Assembly (NCBI RefSeq): GCF_028683135.1
Contig: NZ_JAJUBB010000010.1
Span: 62,001 to 126,000, forward strand
Source: Enterovibrio qingdaonensis
GTDB lineage: Bacteria > Pseudomonadota > Gammaproteobacteria > Enterobacterales > Vibrionaceae
Direction of reading: 5' to 3'
DNA length: 64,000 nt
Shown here in pieces: positions 9,184-17,762 of this stretch. The position numbers were made by a program, and so were the translations under genes. How positions within the stretch are numbered: the first letter of the stretch is position 1; each line of letters starts with the position of its first letter. The notes under the pieces are model-generated. The model ran no database searches. It saw only the letters and a list, made by a program, of their open reading frames with translations, and was not told where the DNA came from.

Positions 9184-9207
9184 ATCGAACAATGTTCACT
9201 ATTCTAG
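9177..9207. promoter_or_regulatory. 31-bp palindromic operator, probable TetR autoregulatory site
   Basis: Perfect 8-bp outer arms CTAGAATA / TATTCTAG surround an inner GAACAATGTTC. Reverse-complementing the 31 bp reproduces it except at a few positions around the arm-core junctions and centre. It overlaps the predicted -10 box and ends 13 bp before the regulator's start codon. Binding by the adjacent TetR protein is inferred. Confidence 0.65.
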
Positions 9208-9220
9208 GTTGTACTTTTCA

Positions 9221-9838
9221 ATGGCCCGCAGGAACGACCATAGTCGCGAAGAATTGGTAGAATTGACGCTAACTTGCGTTGAGGATTACCTCAAGACTCA
9301 ACCCTACCACTCTCTCAGTCTTCGAAAAATCGCAGCGATGATAGGCTATGTCCCGAGTACCTTGGTCAATGTGTTTGGCAGCTATAACATCTTGCTATTG
9401 CACATTGTCGCGAGAGCCCTTGATGAATTGCGCAGTCAAGCAGAGCGCAATCTGGCAACCACCTCAGATCCAAAAGCCTCACTGTCAGCCCTTGCTCATC
9501 TCTATCTCGACTTTGCTGCGGAGAATCGTTACCGCTGGCAGCTGATTTTTGAGCACAGCATGGACGGGGACAAACTCCCAGACTGGCAAAACGATCGTAT
9601 CCATAGCATGACAGGGTTGCTGGAAGCCCTTCTTAGAAGGCTTTCGCCAAATAAATCCGATGAAGAGGTGGTTCAGGCAAGCCGCGTACTTTGGGCGGGG
9701 GTTCACGGTATCACCCTGCTCAGCGTCGATGACAAACTGTTCACAGATGCGCCCGTTAATGGTGGCGAGCTTATCGACAACCTGATATCGGCGTATCTTT
9801 CGAGTTGGGTGGGTAGCACGTATACCCAAACAACCTGA
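9221..9838 (+). CDS. TetR/AcrR family transcriptional regulator
   Basis: A 205-residue repressor. The N-terminal helix-turn-helix shows the TetR pattern: SLSLRKIAAMIGYVPSTLVNVFGSYNILLLHI near residues 32-64. The ligand-binding half resembles the TetR C-terminal type with a YRWQLIFEH segment. I start at ATG 9221, just downstream of the palindrome, because an in-frame start at 9155 would put the promoter and operator inside the gene. The last codons and the stop TGA (9836-9838) lie in the left arm of a repeat element. The target is not evident beyond itself; the next gene is the LplT-PlsC fusion, 340 bp away. Confidence 0.82.
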   Translation: MARRNDHSREELVELTLTCVEDYLKTQPYHSLSLRKIAAMIGYVPSTLVNVFGSYNILLLHIVARALDELRSQAERNLATTSDPKASLSALAHLYLDFAAENRYRWQLIFEHSMDGDKLPDWQNDRIHSMTGLLEALLRRLSPNKSDEEVVQASRVLWAGVHGITLLSVDDKLFTDAPVNGGELIDNLISAYLSSWVGSTYTQTT

Positions 9839-10085
9839 AGATGCTCGAATTCAGAGGTCATCAATGCGCTCAATTCGAGGCAAATTTTGCGTGGAATAGT
9901 CATTCTATTTCCGAGGAATTTAACGAAGAAGTGGGTGCATTGAAGCCCTCCCTTTGGGCGAGTTGGCGGGCGTCGTGCTCTTTGTTGTCCCTTTTTGAAG
10001 GAGATGGCTACAACTGCAAAGGGACGCCGCGATCACAACACCCGTCAAACTCGCTGAATCCTGCATCTTCAGGTTGTTTGGGTAT
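9821..10085. repeat. Palindrome-ended repeat element (MITE-like), full copy
   Basis: Left arm 9822-9844 and right arm 10063-10085 are exact inverted repeats of 23 bp (left arm core ACCCAAACAACCTGAAG). About 218 bp lie between them, without a plausible gene. The inner right flank TCGCTGAATCCTGC also recurs in the copy at 37147-37206. The size, terminal inverted repeats and lack of coding potential fit a non-autonomous mobile repeat of the kind common in Vibrionaceae. I cannot name the family. It fills most of the gap between tetR and the LplT-PlsC gene. Confidence 0.8.
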
Positions 10086-10181
10086 TAATACAAATATGAC
10101 GATGGAACCCAACATCGTCATTTTTATCTCCTATCATCACGCAGCAGTTTACAGACGATGAGCAATTCATAGGACGATCTC

Positions 10182-12047
10182 ATGGCAACACAATCTGGCC
10201 TTTTGACGCAGCGTCGCTTTCTCCCTTATTTTGTCACTCAGGCACTCGGCGCGTTTAACGACAACGTTTATAAAAACGTATTGCTCATTCTCGTCGCCTT
10301 CGCGGCACCTGGCGCACTTGGAGTAAGCACTAACTTATTTATCAACCTTGCCGCTGGGCTTTTCATTCTCCCTTTTTTCCTTTTCTCCGCGTTCGCCGGA
10401 GAGTTGGCCGACAAATACGAAAAGTCGCAGTTTATTCGCGCCGTCAAACTCATTGAAATTGCCATTATGAGCCTTGCTGCCATCGCATTTATCTATGAAA
10501 GCTACATGGTGCTGCTATTTCTGCTGTTCTTGATGGGAACGCAATCGGCATTCTTTGGGCCTGTAAAATACGCCCTACTGCCACAAATTCTCACATCAAA
10601 AGAGCTCGTCCCCGGCAATGCCTTAGTGGAAACGGGAACATTCTTAGCCATTTTGATCGGCACCATGGTCGCAGGCCTCATTGCAAACCAACAAGATGCC
10701 AAAGAGCTTGCCGCTTTCGCTGTTGTTTTCTTTGCGGTGCTTGGCTACCTGAGTGCAAGGAAAATTCCGCCAGCCACTGCCGGAAACCCTACACTGACGA
10801 TTCGCTTCTCGCCAATCCGACAAATGAAAACCACACTGGGTATCGCACATCACGACAAGGTTGTGCTTCAAGCCATCATGGGGATCAGTTGGTTTTGGTT
10901 TTTAGGGGCAAGCTATCTCACCCAGTTTCCTAACTACGCCAAACTCTACCTTGGCGGCAATGAAGCCTCTGTTTCTTTTTTGCTGACCCTCTTTTCCTTT
11001 GGCATCGCGACTGGCTCGCTTCTTTGCGACAAATTGTCCGGCCACCGCATCGAACCCGGTATTGTGCCCATTGGCGCACTAGGGTTAACCATTTTCGGCG
11101 CACGGCTACTTTTCTCCACGCCGGACACGGCCCCTGTATCCGATAGTTTTATAGCATTCCTTAGTCAGTCATCGCTTTGGTGGGTGTTTGCTGATTTGTT
11201 TTTTATCGGCGTTTTTGGCGGTATTTTTATCGTCCCCCTCTACGCCGTCATGCAGGCGAGAGCGAAAGACAGTGAACGTTCACAGGTGATCGCAGCCAAT
11301 AATATCTACAACGCGTTGTTTATGGTGGTCAGTGCCGTGCTCGCCATTGTTCTGCTGAGCGTGGTGGGCATCAGCATTCCAGTCTTTTTCTTTGTTCTGG
11401 CACTGCTAAACCTGTTGGTTGCCCTGTATGTGGGTAAACAAGTTCCCGTGTTTGTCATCCGCTTTATGATTTGGATGCTAAGCCATACCTTCTATCGCGT
11501 TAAACATAAGAACTTGCAGAACATTCCTGAAAGCGGCGGGGCATTATTGGTCTGTAACCATGTCAGTTACGTTGATGCGCTGCTACTCGCAGGCGCGTGC
11601 CCTCGCCCTATAAGGTTTGTGATGGATGAGGATTACTTTAACCTGCCTCTGCTGAATTACTTTTTCCGCGCCAGTCGCGCCATCCCCATTACGCTGAGCA
11701 GCGGCTCAATTCGTCATGCGCTGACAAACGTCAAATCCCAATTGGAAGCAGGTGAAGTCGTGTGCATTTTCCCTGAAGGGCAACTGACCTCAGACGGCGA
11801 AATGATCCCCTTTAAGCGCGGCATCGACTTAATCATTAAACAAACGCCAGTACCTGTGATTCCAATGGCGTTACAGGGATTGTGGGGAAGCTATTTCAGC
11901 CGAAAAGGTGGCAGAGCATTGTTGAAGTTACCATGCAGATTCTGGTCGCGCATTGTCATATCCGCAGGCTCGCCTATATTGCCGGGAGACGCTACCTCTG
12001 AGCGTTTGTTCAAGGAAGTGAAACAGCTAAGAGGTGATGTTTGCTAG
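10182..12047 (+). CDS. LplT-like MFS transporter fused to a PlsC acyltransferase domain
   Basis: A 621-residue fusion. Residues 1 to about 420 form a twelve-helix MFS domain opening QALGAFNDNVYKN, which is typical of lysophospholipid transporter LplT. Residues from about 430 form a PlsC/LPLAT acyltransferase with the HX4D motif in CNHVSYVDALL and the FPEGQLTSDG motif. In E. coli LplT brings lysophospholipids across the inner membrane and Aas re-acylates them; here transport and acyl transfer seem joined, without the AMP-binding acyl-ACP synthetase part of Aas. Its 3' end overlaps the convergent menE gene by 21 bp. The reaction is inferred from the domains. Confidence 0.88.
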   Translation: MATQSGLLTQRRFLPYFVTQALGAFNDNVYKNVLLILVAFAAPGALGVSTNLFINLAAGLFILPFFLFSAFAGELADKYEKSQFIRAVKLIEIAIMSLAAIAFIYESYMVLLFLLFLMGTQSAFFGPVKYALLPQILTSKELVPGNALVETGTFLAILIGTMVAGLIANQQDAKELAAFAVVFFAVLGYLSARKIPPATAGNPTLTIRFSPIRQMKTTLGIAHHDKVVLQAIMGISWFWFLGASYLTQFPNYAKLYLGGNEASVSFLLTLFSFGIATGSLLCDKLSGHRIEPGIVPIGALGLTIFGARLLFSTPDTAPVSDSFIAFLSQSSLWWVFADLFFIGVFGGIFIVPLYAVMQARAKDSERSQVIAANNIYNALFMVVSAVLAIVLLSVVGISIPVFFFVLALLNLLVALYVGKQVPVFVIRFMIWMLSHTFYRVKHKNLQNIPESGGALLVCNHVSYVDALLLAGACPRPIRFVMDEDYFNLPLLNYFFRASRAIPITLSSGSIRHALTNVKSQLEAGEVVCIFPEGQLTSDGEMIPFKRGIDLIIKQTPVPVIPMALQGLWGSYFSRKGGRALLKLPCRFWSRIVISAGSPILPGDATSERLFKEVKQLRGDVC

Positions 12048-13373
12048 CCAGTGTTGAAGGGCACGGCGGGACACTTTGATTCCGCCATTTAACACGTCGT
12101 GGGGAAAGGAGAAAATACGCGTTGGGCATTGGTGAGGAGAAACGGTCTCTTTTGCCCAAGCAAGGAGCGCCTTTGCATCAACGTCGCCATCAACAATCGC
12201 AACCGGCACCTGCCCCCATTTTGCATCAGACACAGGCAAGATAAAGATCTGGTGAATACCGTCGTATTTTCCCAATACACGTTCAACCATTTCCGGCTGC
12301 ACATTCTCGCCACCGCAAATAAACATGTTATCCAAACGGCCCAGAATCTTCAGTTCGCCATTTTCCCAATCACCCTTGTCTTTCGTTGCAAACCAGTCAT
12401 GGGTAATAGGATCCAATTGTCCGTTCTTCACATAACCCGGTGAAAGTGTTTCACCGCGAACCAGCACCTCGGCGCAATCAGAAAGCATCAACTCACGATA
12501 CTGCATCGGCTTACCCACCGAAAATGCGCCATTAGCGCGCTTGGCTGTAATGGTTGATGCCATTTCTGTCATACCATAGCCACACCAGCACTGAATGCCC
12601 GCTTGTTCGGCCCTGTCCACCAGACCCTGCGGGATCACCGCGCCCCCCAAGAGCACCGAATGCAACGTCGATGAACGTTCACTGTCGAGCAACCGCTGTA
12701 ATTGCGTCGGCACTAAAGACGCATGCGTTGCCCCTTCCAGTGCTTGAGACAGTGCATCTCCCTGAGTATTGGCAATCTTCAGCACCGCGCCTTTGGATAA
12801 CCAACGCCATACGATGGCAAGACCAGATACATGAAACAGCGGTAAGGAAAGCAACCAGCAATCTTCCCGCTCAAACGGCATCAGCTCGAACAACCCCTGC
12901 GCACTGGCTAAGTGGTTTTTCACAGTGTGGGCAACTGCCTTGGGTAATCCCGTAGACCCTGATGTGAGTGTCAATGACACGACGCGTGAGGTATCAAACT
13001 CAGCACTTGGCAGCACGTCACCTTGTTGCTCGGGCAAATTGTCGGGAGATAAATAGGCTTCGATGCCAATATTCGCAAGTAACTCGTCGCGCAAGAATTC
13101 GCCCAATGCAGGGTTTAGCATCAGCGTTTGAATACCCGCTTGCCATGCCGCCAGCATTGTTACTAGCGTCTGGTAGGTATTTTGACTTTCGACAGCAAGG
13201 TATGTCGGGAAAGGCGTTGGGAGTTTTGAGCGAGCCTCGTCTATATCGGCACAAAGCTCTGCCCAGCTTTTGGCATGATTGTCGATTAGGATGGCCGTTT
13301 GCTGCGAACACTTTAGATTCCAGTGCAGCCACGGCCATTCTTTGAACGGATTTAGTTTGTGCGGACTTAGCAC
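12027..13373 (-). CDS. menE: o-Succinylbenzoate-CoA ligase
   Basis: About 448 residues of the ANL adenylating superfamily, with the P-loop-like LTSGSTGLPKA near residues 135-145, GYGMTEM near 267 and the C-terminal GRLDNMFICGGENVQPEMVE. It activates o-succinylbenzoate to its CoA ester in menaquinone synthesis. I chose GTG 13373, which has GGGAAG 4 bases upstream; TTG 13385 is the alternative and adds four residues. The start overlaps the menC stop, and it is the last gene of the men operon, converging on the LplT-PlsC gene with a short overlap. Confidence 0.92.
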   Translation of the reverse strand: MLSPHKLNPFKEWPWLHWNLKCSQQTAILIDNHAKSWAELCADIDEARSKLPTPFPTYLAVESQNTYQTLVTMLAAWQAGIQTLMLNPALGEFLRDELLANIGIEAYLSPDNLPEQQGDVLPSAEFDTSRVVSLTLTSGSTGLPKAVAHTVKNHLASAQGLFELMPFEREDCWLLSLPLFHVSGLAIVWRWLSKGAVLKIANTQGDALSQALEGATHASLVPTQLQRLLDSERSSTLHSVLLGGAVIPQGLVDRAEQAGIQCWCGYGMTEMASTITAKRANGAFSVGKPMQYRELMLSDCAEVLVRGETLSPGYVKNGQLDPITHDWFATKDKGDWENGELKILGRLDNMFICGGENVQPEMVERVLGKYDGIHQIFILPVSDAKWGQVPVAIVDGDVDAKALLAWAKETVSPHQCPTRIFSFPHDVLNGGIKVSRRALQHWLANITS

Positions 13374-14347
13374 GACGCTTCCCAAGCTTTATCGCATTCG
13401 GTCAGCGGCATCACTGACAGTTCGCAGCCCGGCCACGCGTTCTCAAGTTGCACACCAAACATGTCCACCGTGTCCAATCCTGGAATGGAATCTGGCGTCA
13501 GCCAGTGAGCAATTCGCGCCAACTGCATCAAGCCGAAACTTGATTCCAGACTTGAGCTAATCACCACCTCTAATCCCATTTGATGCGCTTGCGCTGTCAG
13601 TGCTTTCACCTTGTCCAGCGATCCCACCAGCGTAGGTTTGATGACAATTGCCTTCAAGCCGTCTTGCATCTCTAGCGAAAAGCCATCATCACGCACCGTT
13701 TCATCCCACGCCAATGCAATGCCCGATTCCTGCGCAAAGGCAAGACTGTCGACAGGTGATTGGCAAGGCTCTTCAAGAAAAGCGATACGCGAGCGATACG
13801 CGGGATGCACATACTTCGCAAACTGCGCGGCTTTTGCGGCCGTCCATTGACGATTCGCATCCAATCGAAGCATCAAGTCTGGGATAACTTCAAGGAACAT
13901 GTTCACGACCATGCCATCGCGAATGGCTTCGTACATGCCCACTTTAATCTTGGCGACTTTCTGCCCCGGCATGTCTGCCAGTTTTTGCACCAAATCATCG
14001 GGGTCGCCATTACAAAGCGGCGCGGCCTGATAGTTACCCTCTGATGGCACCTCGCCATCCAGTTCAGCCATTGCCATTGAAAGACCAAACGCAACGGACG
14101 GATACAGCGAATCTACGTCGATAGCATCGCCACGTAGCCAGAGAGTGAGAGCGTGTTCTGCCTGCTCACCCGCTTGCTCCGCGTTCTCGCGACTAAACTC
14201 TGGCAGCGGCGCAATCTCACCACGTCCAATCTTATCGCCGTCACGCAGCTCAACGATAAATCCCTCTCTGTTCACCAAACGGGTGTGACGTAAAATCACA
14301 CCACTGTCCATCGGCAAACAATAGCGATATAAAACAGCCTGTTTCAT
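13367..14347 (-). CDS. menC: o-Succinylbenzoate synthase
   Basis: A 326-residue enolase-superfamily enzyme that dehydrates SHCHC to o-succinylbenzoate. The catalytic and metal-binding stations are visible: the lysine in KIKVGM, the metal ligands in LRLDANRQW, LEEPCQ and AWDETVR, and the second lysine in VIKPTLVGSL. Its end overlaps the start of menE, and it begins 11 bp after menB. Confidence 0.94.
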   Translation of the reverse strand: MKQAVLYRYCLPMDSGVILRHTRLVNREGFIVELRDGDKIGRGEIAPLPEFSRENAEQAGEQAEHALTLWLRGDAIDVDSLYPSVAFGLSMAMAELDGEVPSEGNYQAAPLCNGDPDDLVQKLADMPGQKVAKIKVGMYEAIRDGMVVNMFLEVIPDLMLRLDANRQWTAAKAAQFAKYVHPAYRSRIAFLEEPCQSPVDSLAFAQESGIALAWDETVRDDGFSLEMQDGLKAIVIKPTLVGSLDKVKALTAQAHQMGLEVVISSSLESSFGLMQLARIAHWLTPDSIPGLDTVDMFGVQLENAWPGCELSVMPLTECDKAWEASC

Positions 14348-14358
14348 ATCTGGTGTCT

Positions 14359-15225
14359 TTAAGGGTTACGAAGGAATTTGTTGAAGTCTGGACGACGACG
14401 CTCGTTAAACGCGTTACGACCTTCCTGACCTTCTTCTGTCATGTAGAACAGCATGGTTGCGTTACCCGCCAGTTCTTGCAAGCCAGCTTGACCATCACAG
14501 TCCGCGTTCAACGCCGCTTTCAAACAGCGAAGTGCCATTGGGCTGTGTTGCAGCACTTCACGACACCAGCGAACGGTTTCGCGCTCAAGCTCGGCGTAAG
14601 GCACTACATGGTTAACCAAGCCCATATCCAACGCTTCTTGCGCATCATAGAAGCGACACAGGAACCAAATCTCACGTGCTTTCTTCTGACCCACGATGCG
14701 TGCCATGTACGACGCGCCCCAACCACCATCAAACGAGCCAACTTTCGGGCCTGTCTGGCCAAACTGCGCATTGTCAGCGGCAATTGTCAGGTCACACATC
14801 ATATGAAGAACATGACCACCACCCACGGCATAACCCGCAACCGAAGCGATAACAGGTTTCGGACAAGTACGAATTTGGCGTTGGAAGTCCAACACGTTCA
14901 AGTGGTGAGTACCTTCGTCATCACGGTAGCCGCCGTAGTCGCCGCGAATCTTTTGGTCGCCGCCAGAACAGAATGCGTGTTCACCTTGTCCTGTCAGCAC
15001 GATTACACCCACGCTTTCATCGTAACGCGCGTCAGCCAGTGCGTTGATCATCTCTTTGACCGTCTGAGGGCGGAATGCATTACGCACTTCAGGGCGGTTA
15101 ATGGTGATACGCGCAATACCGTCTACAGACTTTTGATAGATAATGTCTTCGTAACCGCTTGAGCAATCATTCCACTCTACAGGTGCATAGAGCTCTTGTT
15201 CGGTTAAACCTGTTGTTCTGGCCAT
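14359..15225 (-). CDS. menB: 1,4-Dihydroxy-2-naphthoyl-CoA synthase
   Basis: A 288-residue crotonase-fold enzyme that closes the second ring of the menaquinone head group from o-succinylbenzoyl-CoA. Diagnostic segments are [17 protein letters not shown] (oxyanion hole), [14 protein letters not shown] and AREIWFLCR. The length matches MenB. It lies 22 bp after menH and 11 bp before menC. A long open frame on the opposite strand is a codon-bias shadow. Confidence 0.96.
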   Translation of the reverse strand: MARTTGLTEQELYAPVEWNDCSSGYEDIIYQKSVDGIARITINRPEVRNAFRPQTVKEMINALADARYDESVGVIVLTGQGEHAFCSGGDQKIRGDYGGYRDDEGTHHLNVLDFQRQIRTCPKPVIASVAGYAVGGGHVLHMMCDLTIAADNAQFGQTGPKVGSFDGGWGASYMARIVGQKKAREIWFLCRFYDAQEALDMGLVNHVVPYAELERETVRWCREVLQHSPMALRCLKAALNADCDGQAGLQELAGNATMLFYMTEEGQEGRNAFNERRRPDFNKFLRNP

Positions 15226-15247
15226 AGTGATTCCATTAAATCGTCAG

Positions 15248-16030
15248 TTAAATTGCTTCTATCAGTTGTTTCACCAACTGGCTAAACAGCTTGGGCTGTT
15301 CAGCGTGAATATTGTGTCCGGCGTTTGGGACAATTTGAAAATCAAATCCCGAATGCGACGCCAACGCAGAAAATTTGCTGTCACTTTCACCACAGATAAA
15401 GTGAACAGGAATACCGCTTTCACACAGCGGCTCGCCAAGCAACGGCTGTTTTGATAACGATGTGGCACGCAGCATGCTGGCTACTTTGCTTCCGAGGTTA
15501 CCACCACGAACTGCAACCAAACTTTGTTTTTGCTCATGATTTAGTGAGGAAAATACCGGTTGTTCGTACCAAACTTGAAGCACGTCACCCATGGGTTCCT
15601 GCTCGAATCTTTTCGCCCATTTATCATCATGTTGCCATCTCGCTGGCCGATCTTGTGGTGACAAGCCCGTATGACCACTTTCCACCACCAAGGCCTCCAC
15701 CTTGAATGCGGCGGTCGGCAACAAGCGCGCATGAAATGACGAAAGGTACATCGCAAGACGCGCCCCGAGGCTGTAACCAATCAACCAAATCGGTCCATTT
15801 ATATGCAGATTTATACTCTGGAGAATCAATTGGCAGGTAGTATCAAAGTCAACGCCGTCAACGTCTGTGCTCTCGCCATGGCCGGGAAGATCGAGGGTTA
15901 AACACGAATAGTGACAAGAGAGTTGATCAACCACAGGCTGCCAATCTTTTTGCGAGCCCAGCAATCCATGAAGAAAAACCAGCGTCGGTGCGCTGGCGTC
16001 CTCATGTTTTTGCAGCGTAGCGGCGAGCAT
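15248..16030 (-). CDS. menH: SHCHC synthase (MenH)
   Basis: About 260 residues, alpha/beta hydrolase fold. It removes pyruvate from SEPHCHC to give SHCHC. The motifs are FLHGLLGSQKDW (oxyanion region), GYSLGARLA (nucleophile elbow serine) and NAGHNIHAE (catalytic histidine). I start at ATG 16030, one base after the menD stop and aligned with the usual N-terminus; ATG 16048, overlapping menD by 17 bp, is also possible. Confidence 0.92.
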   Translation of the reverse strand: MLAATLQKHEDASAPTLVFLHGLLGSQKDWQPVVDQLSCHYSCLTLDLPGHGESTDVDGVDFDTTCQLILQSINLHINGPIWLIGYSLGARLAMYLSSFHARLLPTAAFKVEALVVESGHTGLSPQDRPARWQHDDKWAKRFEQEPMGDVLQVWYEQPVFSSLNHEQKQSLVAVRGGNLGSKVASMLRATSLSKQPLLGEPLCESGIPVHFICGESDSKFSALASHSGFDFQIVPNAGHNIHAEQPKLFSQLVKQLIEAI

Positions 16031-16031
16031 G

Positions 16032-17762
16032 TCAGAACAGGCTGGCATGCGTGATCTCTGCAAACAACGCCTTCAAATCCTTCCCGCACTCACCCGCTGG
16101 CACACGGATTTCCATTAGCGTGGTGCCACAGTGCTCTTGCGCCTCTAAACAGGCGGCTCTTGCTTCCAACAAATCAGTCGGGGCAATGTAGTTCAGGGCA
16201 AACATTTGTGCGGCATGCTCAAAAGAAAAGCCGTGCGGCATGCGGTAGTAGTTGTCTTTGTTCGCATCTGGCACAGGCAACATGTCGAAAATGCCGCCAC
16301 CATCGTTATTAATAACAATCAGCACCAGCGGCAACGTGCTGCGTGCTAGCAATGCCAAGCTGTTTAAATCATACAAAGCAGAAGTATCGCCAACGAGGCA
16401 CACCATTCGGCGACGGCGCGCGCGCTGCACACCACTTGCTGTTGCAATCAGTCCATCAATTCCCGACGCACCACGATTGGCAAAAACAGCCACATCAGGC
16501 AATGAACAACACATATCCAAGAGACGAATGGCCATGCTGTTGCCGATAAACAGATCGGAGTCAGGCCCCAACCAGTTTACAAAATCGGTTGCCAGCGTTT
16601 TTTCCGTCAAGGCAGCAGGTGCACGGCATTGCTTTTGAATAATCGAAAAATACGTGCTTCTCGCAATATAAAGCGATACCGCCCAATCCGCACTGTCAGA
16701 GTCCTGCGTGTGCGAGAGCAGAGTGTGAGCAACTTGCTCACCGCGAGCACTAAGACGTAATGATTGTATGTTGCTGGGGTCTAAACGGCCTGGATGTTCA
16801 TCTATCAACCAATAGGTGCCGCTGAACTGTCCAAGAAATTGCCCCAAACGCTTGGATACCAAACGCGCTCCAAACTGCAGAATAACGTCTGCCTGGCTTA
16901 ATACCTCGGCACAAGCTGGGTTTTGCAGCCATACATCAAAGCCCGCGTAGTCGGACCCTTGCCCCGCTTGAGGGTCACAGAGTAATGGCCAGCCTAGCTT
17001 CTCCGCTAACGCCCCCACAGCAACGCGCGTTTTTCTATCTGTTCGACCAACAATCAACACGCCTTTTTGGTGCTTTAATGCTGACCACGCTAAAAGCGCA
17101 GGTTCAAGATTCGGTAGAGTCTGCGTGAACGTTAAGTAACGCGCATCACTTTCCAACCATGTTGATACTGGAGAAAGGTAAGCGGATGCATCTTCCATCT
17201 CACCATACAAAGGCTCAGGATAAGGGCAGTTAATGTGCAAGCTACCGCCGATTTGAGCCTGATGATGGCATTTTTCATCGACGCTACTTAGCAGCCAAGA
17301 GGGAGAAATAGAAGCAGTTGGCGACGGTAAATGCAGGGCAGCTGAAACGTGCTCACCAAAAATATGGTGTTGCTGAATCGCTTGATTTGCGCCGTTTTGA
17401 ATCAATTCAGGCGGTCTATCCGCGGTCAGCAATACCAGCTTTTCGCGGGTTAATCCGCTTTCAGCGACGGCAGGAAGAAGGTTTGCTACAGCAGTGCCAG
17501 ATGTCACGATAACAGCAACAGCCTCATCACTGGCTTTCGCGAGGCCCAGCGCGAGAAAACCCAGCCCTCGCTCATCAAAATGCGTGTGCAAAGTGATATC
17601 AGAATGCGTTTGGCTGAGAGCTTCAGCTTCTAACGTCAGAGGCGTTGAACGCGATCCCGGCGCGATACAGATATGACGAACACCTGACCGATATAAACAG
17701 ATCAGCGTTAGCCGCGCCCATATACGATTCAAGGTGGATTGTTTTAAGATGAATCGGCTCAT
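16032..17762 (-). CDS. menD: SEPHCHC synthase (MenD)
   Basis: A 576-residue thiamine-diphosphate enzyme that adds 2-oxoglutarate to isochorismate, the first committed step to menaquinone. Seen are APGSRSTPLTLEA near the N-terminus, the VTSGTAVANLLPAVAE segment, and the ThDP/Mg motif GDTSALYDLNSL near the C-terminus. The start ATG 17762 overlaps the menF stop by four bases (ATGA), so earlier in-frame starts within menF are unlikely. Confidence 0.95.
   Translation of the reverse strand: MSRFILKQSTLNRIWARLTLICLYRSGVRHICIAPGSRSTPLTLEAEALSQTHSDITLHTHFDERGLGFLALGLAKASDEAVAVIVTSGTAVANLLPAVAESGLTREKLVLLTADRPPELIQNGANQAIQQHHIFGEHVSAALHLPSPTASISPSWLLSSVDEKCHHQAQIGGSLHINCPYPEPLYGEMEDASAYLSPVSTWLESDARYLTFTQTLPNLEPALLAWSALKHQKGVLIVGRTDRKTRVAVGALAEKLGWPLLCDPQAGQGSDYAGFDVWLQNPACAEVLSQADVILQFGARLVSKRLGQFLGQFSGTYWLIDEHPGRLDPSNIQSLRLSARGEQVAHTLLSHTQDSDSADWAVSLYIARSTYFSIIQKQCRAPAALTEKTLATDFVNWLGPDSDLFIGNSMAIRLLDMCCSLPDVAVFANRGASGIDGLIATASGVQRARRRRMVCLVGDTSALYDLNSLALLARSTLPLVLIVINNDGGGIFDMLPVPDANKDNYYRMPHGFSFEHAAQMFALNYIAPTDLLEARAACLEAQEHCGTTLMEIRVPAGECGKDLKALFAEITHASLF

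Noticed and set aside
9841-10161. 106-codon open frame between tetR and the LplT-PlsC gene
   Set aside because: It lies almost wholly inside the palindrome-ended repeat and has no Shine-Dalgarno or protein-like composition.
14353-15162. Long + strand open frame (269 codons) opposite menB
   Set aside because: It is antisense to a clear menB gene; its translation has no recognisable motif and no ribosome-binding site.
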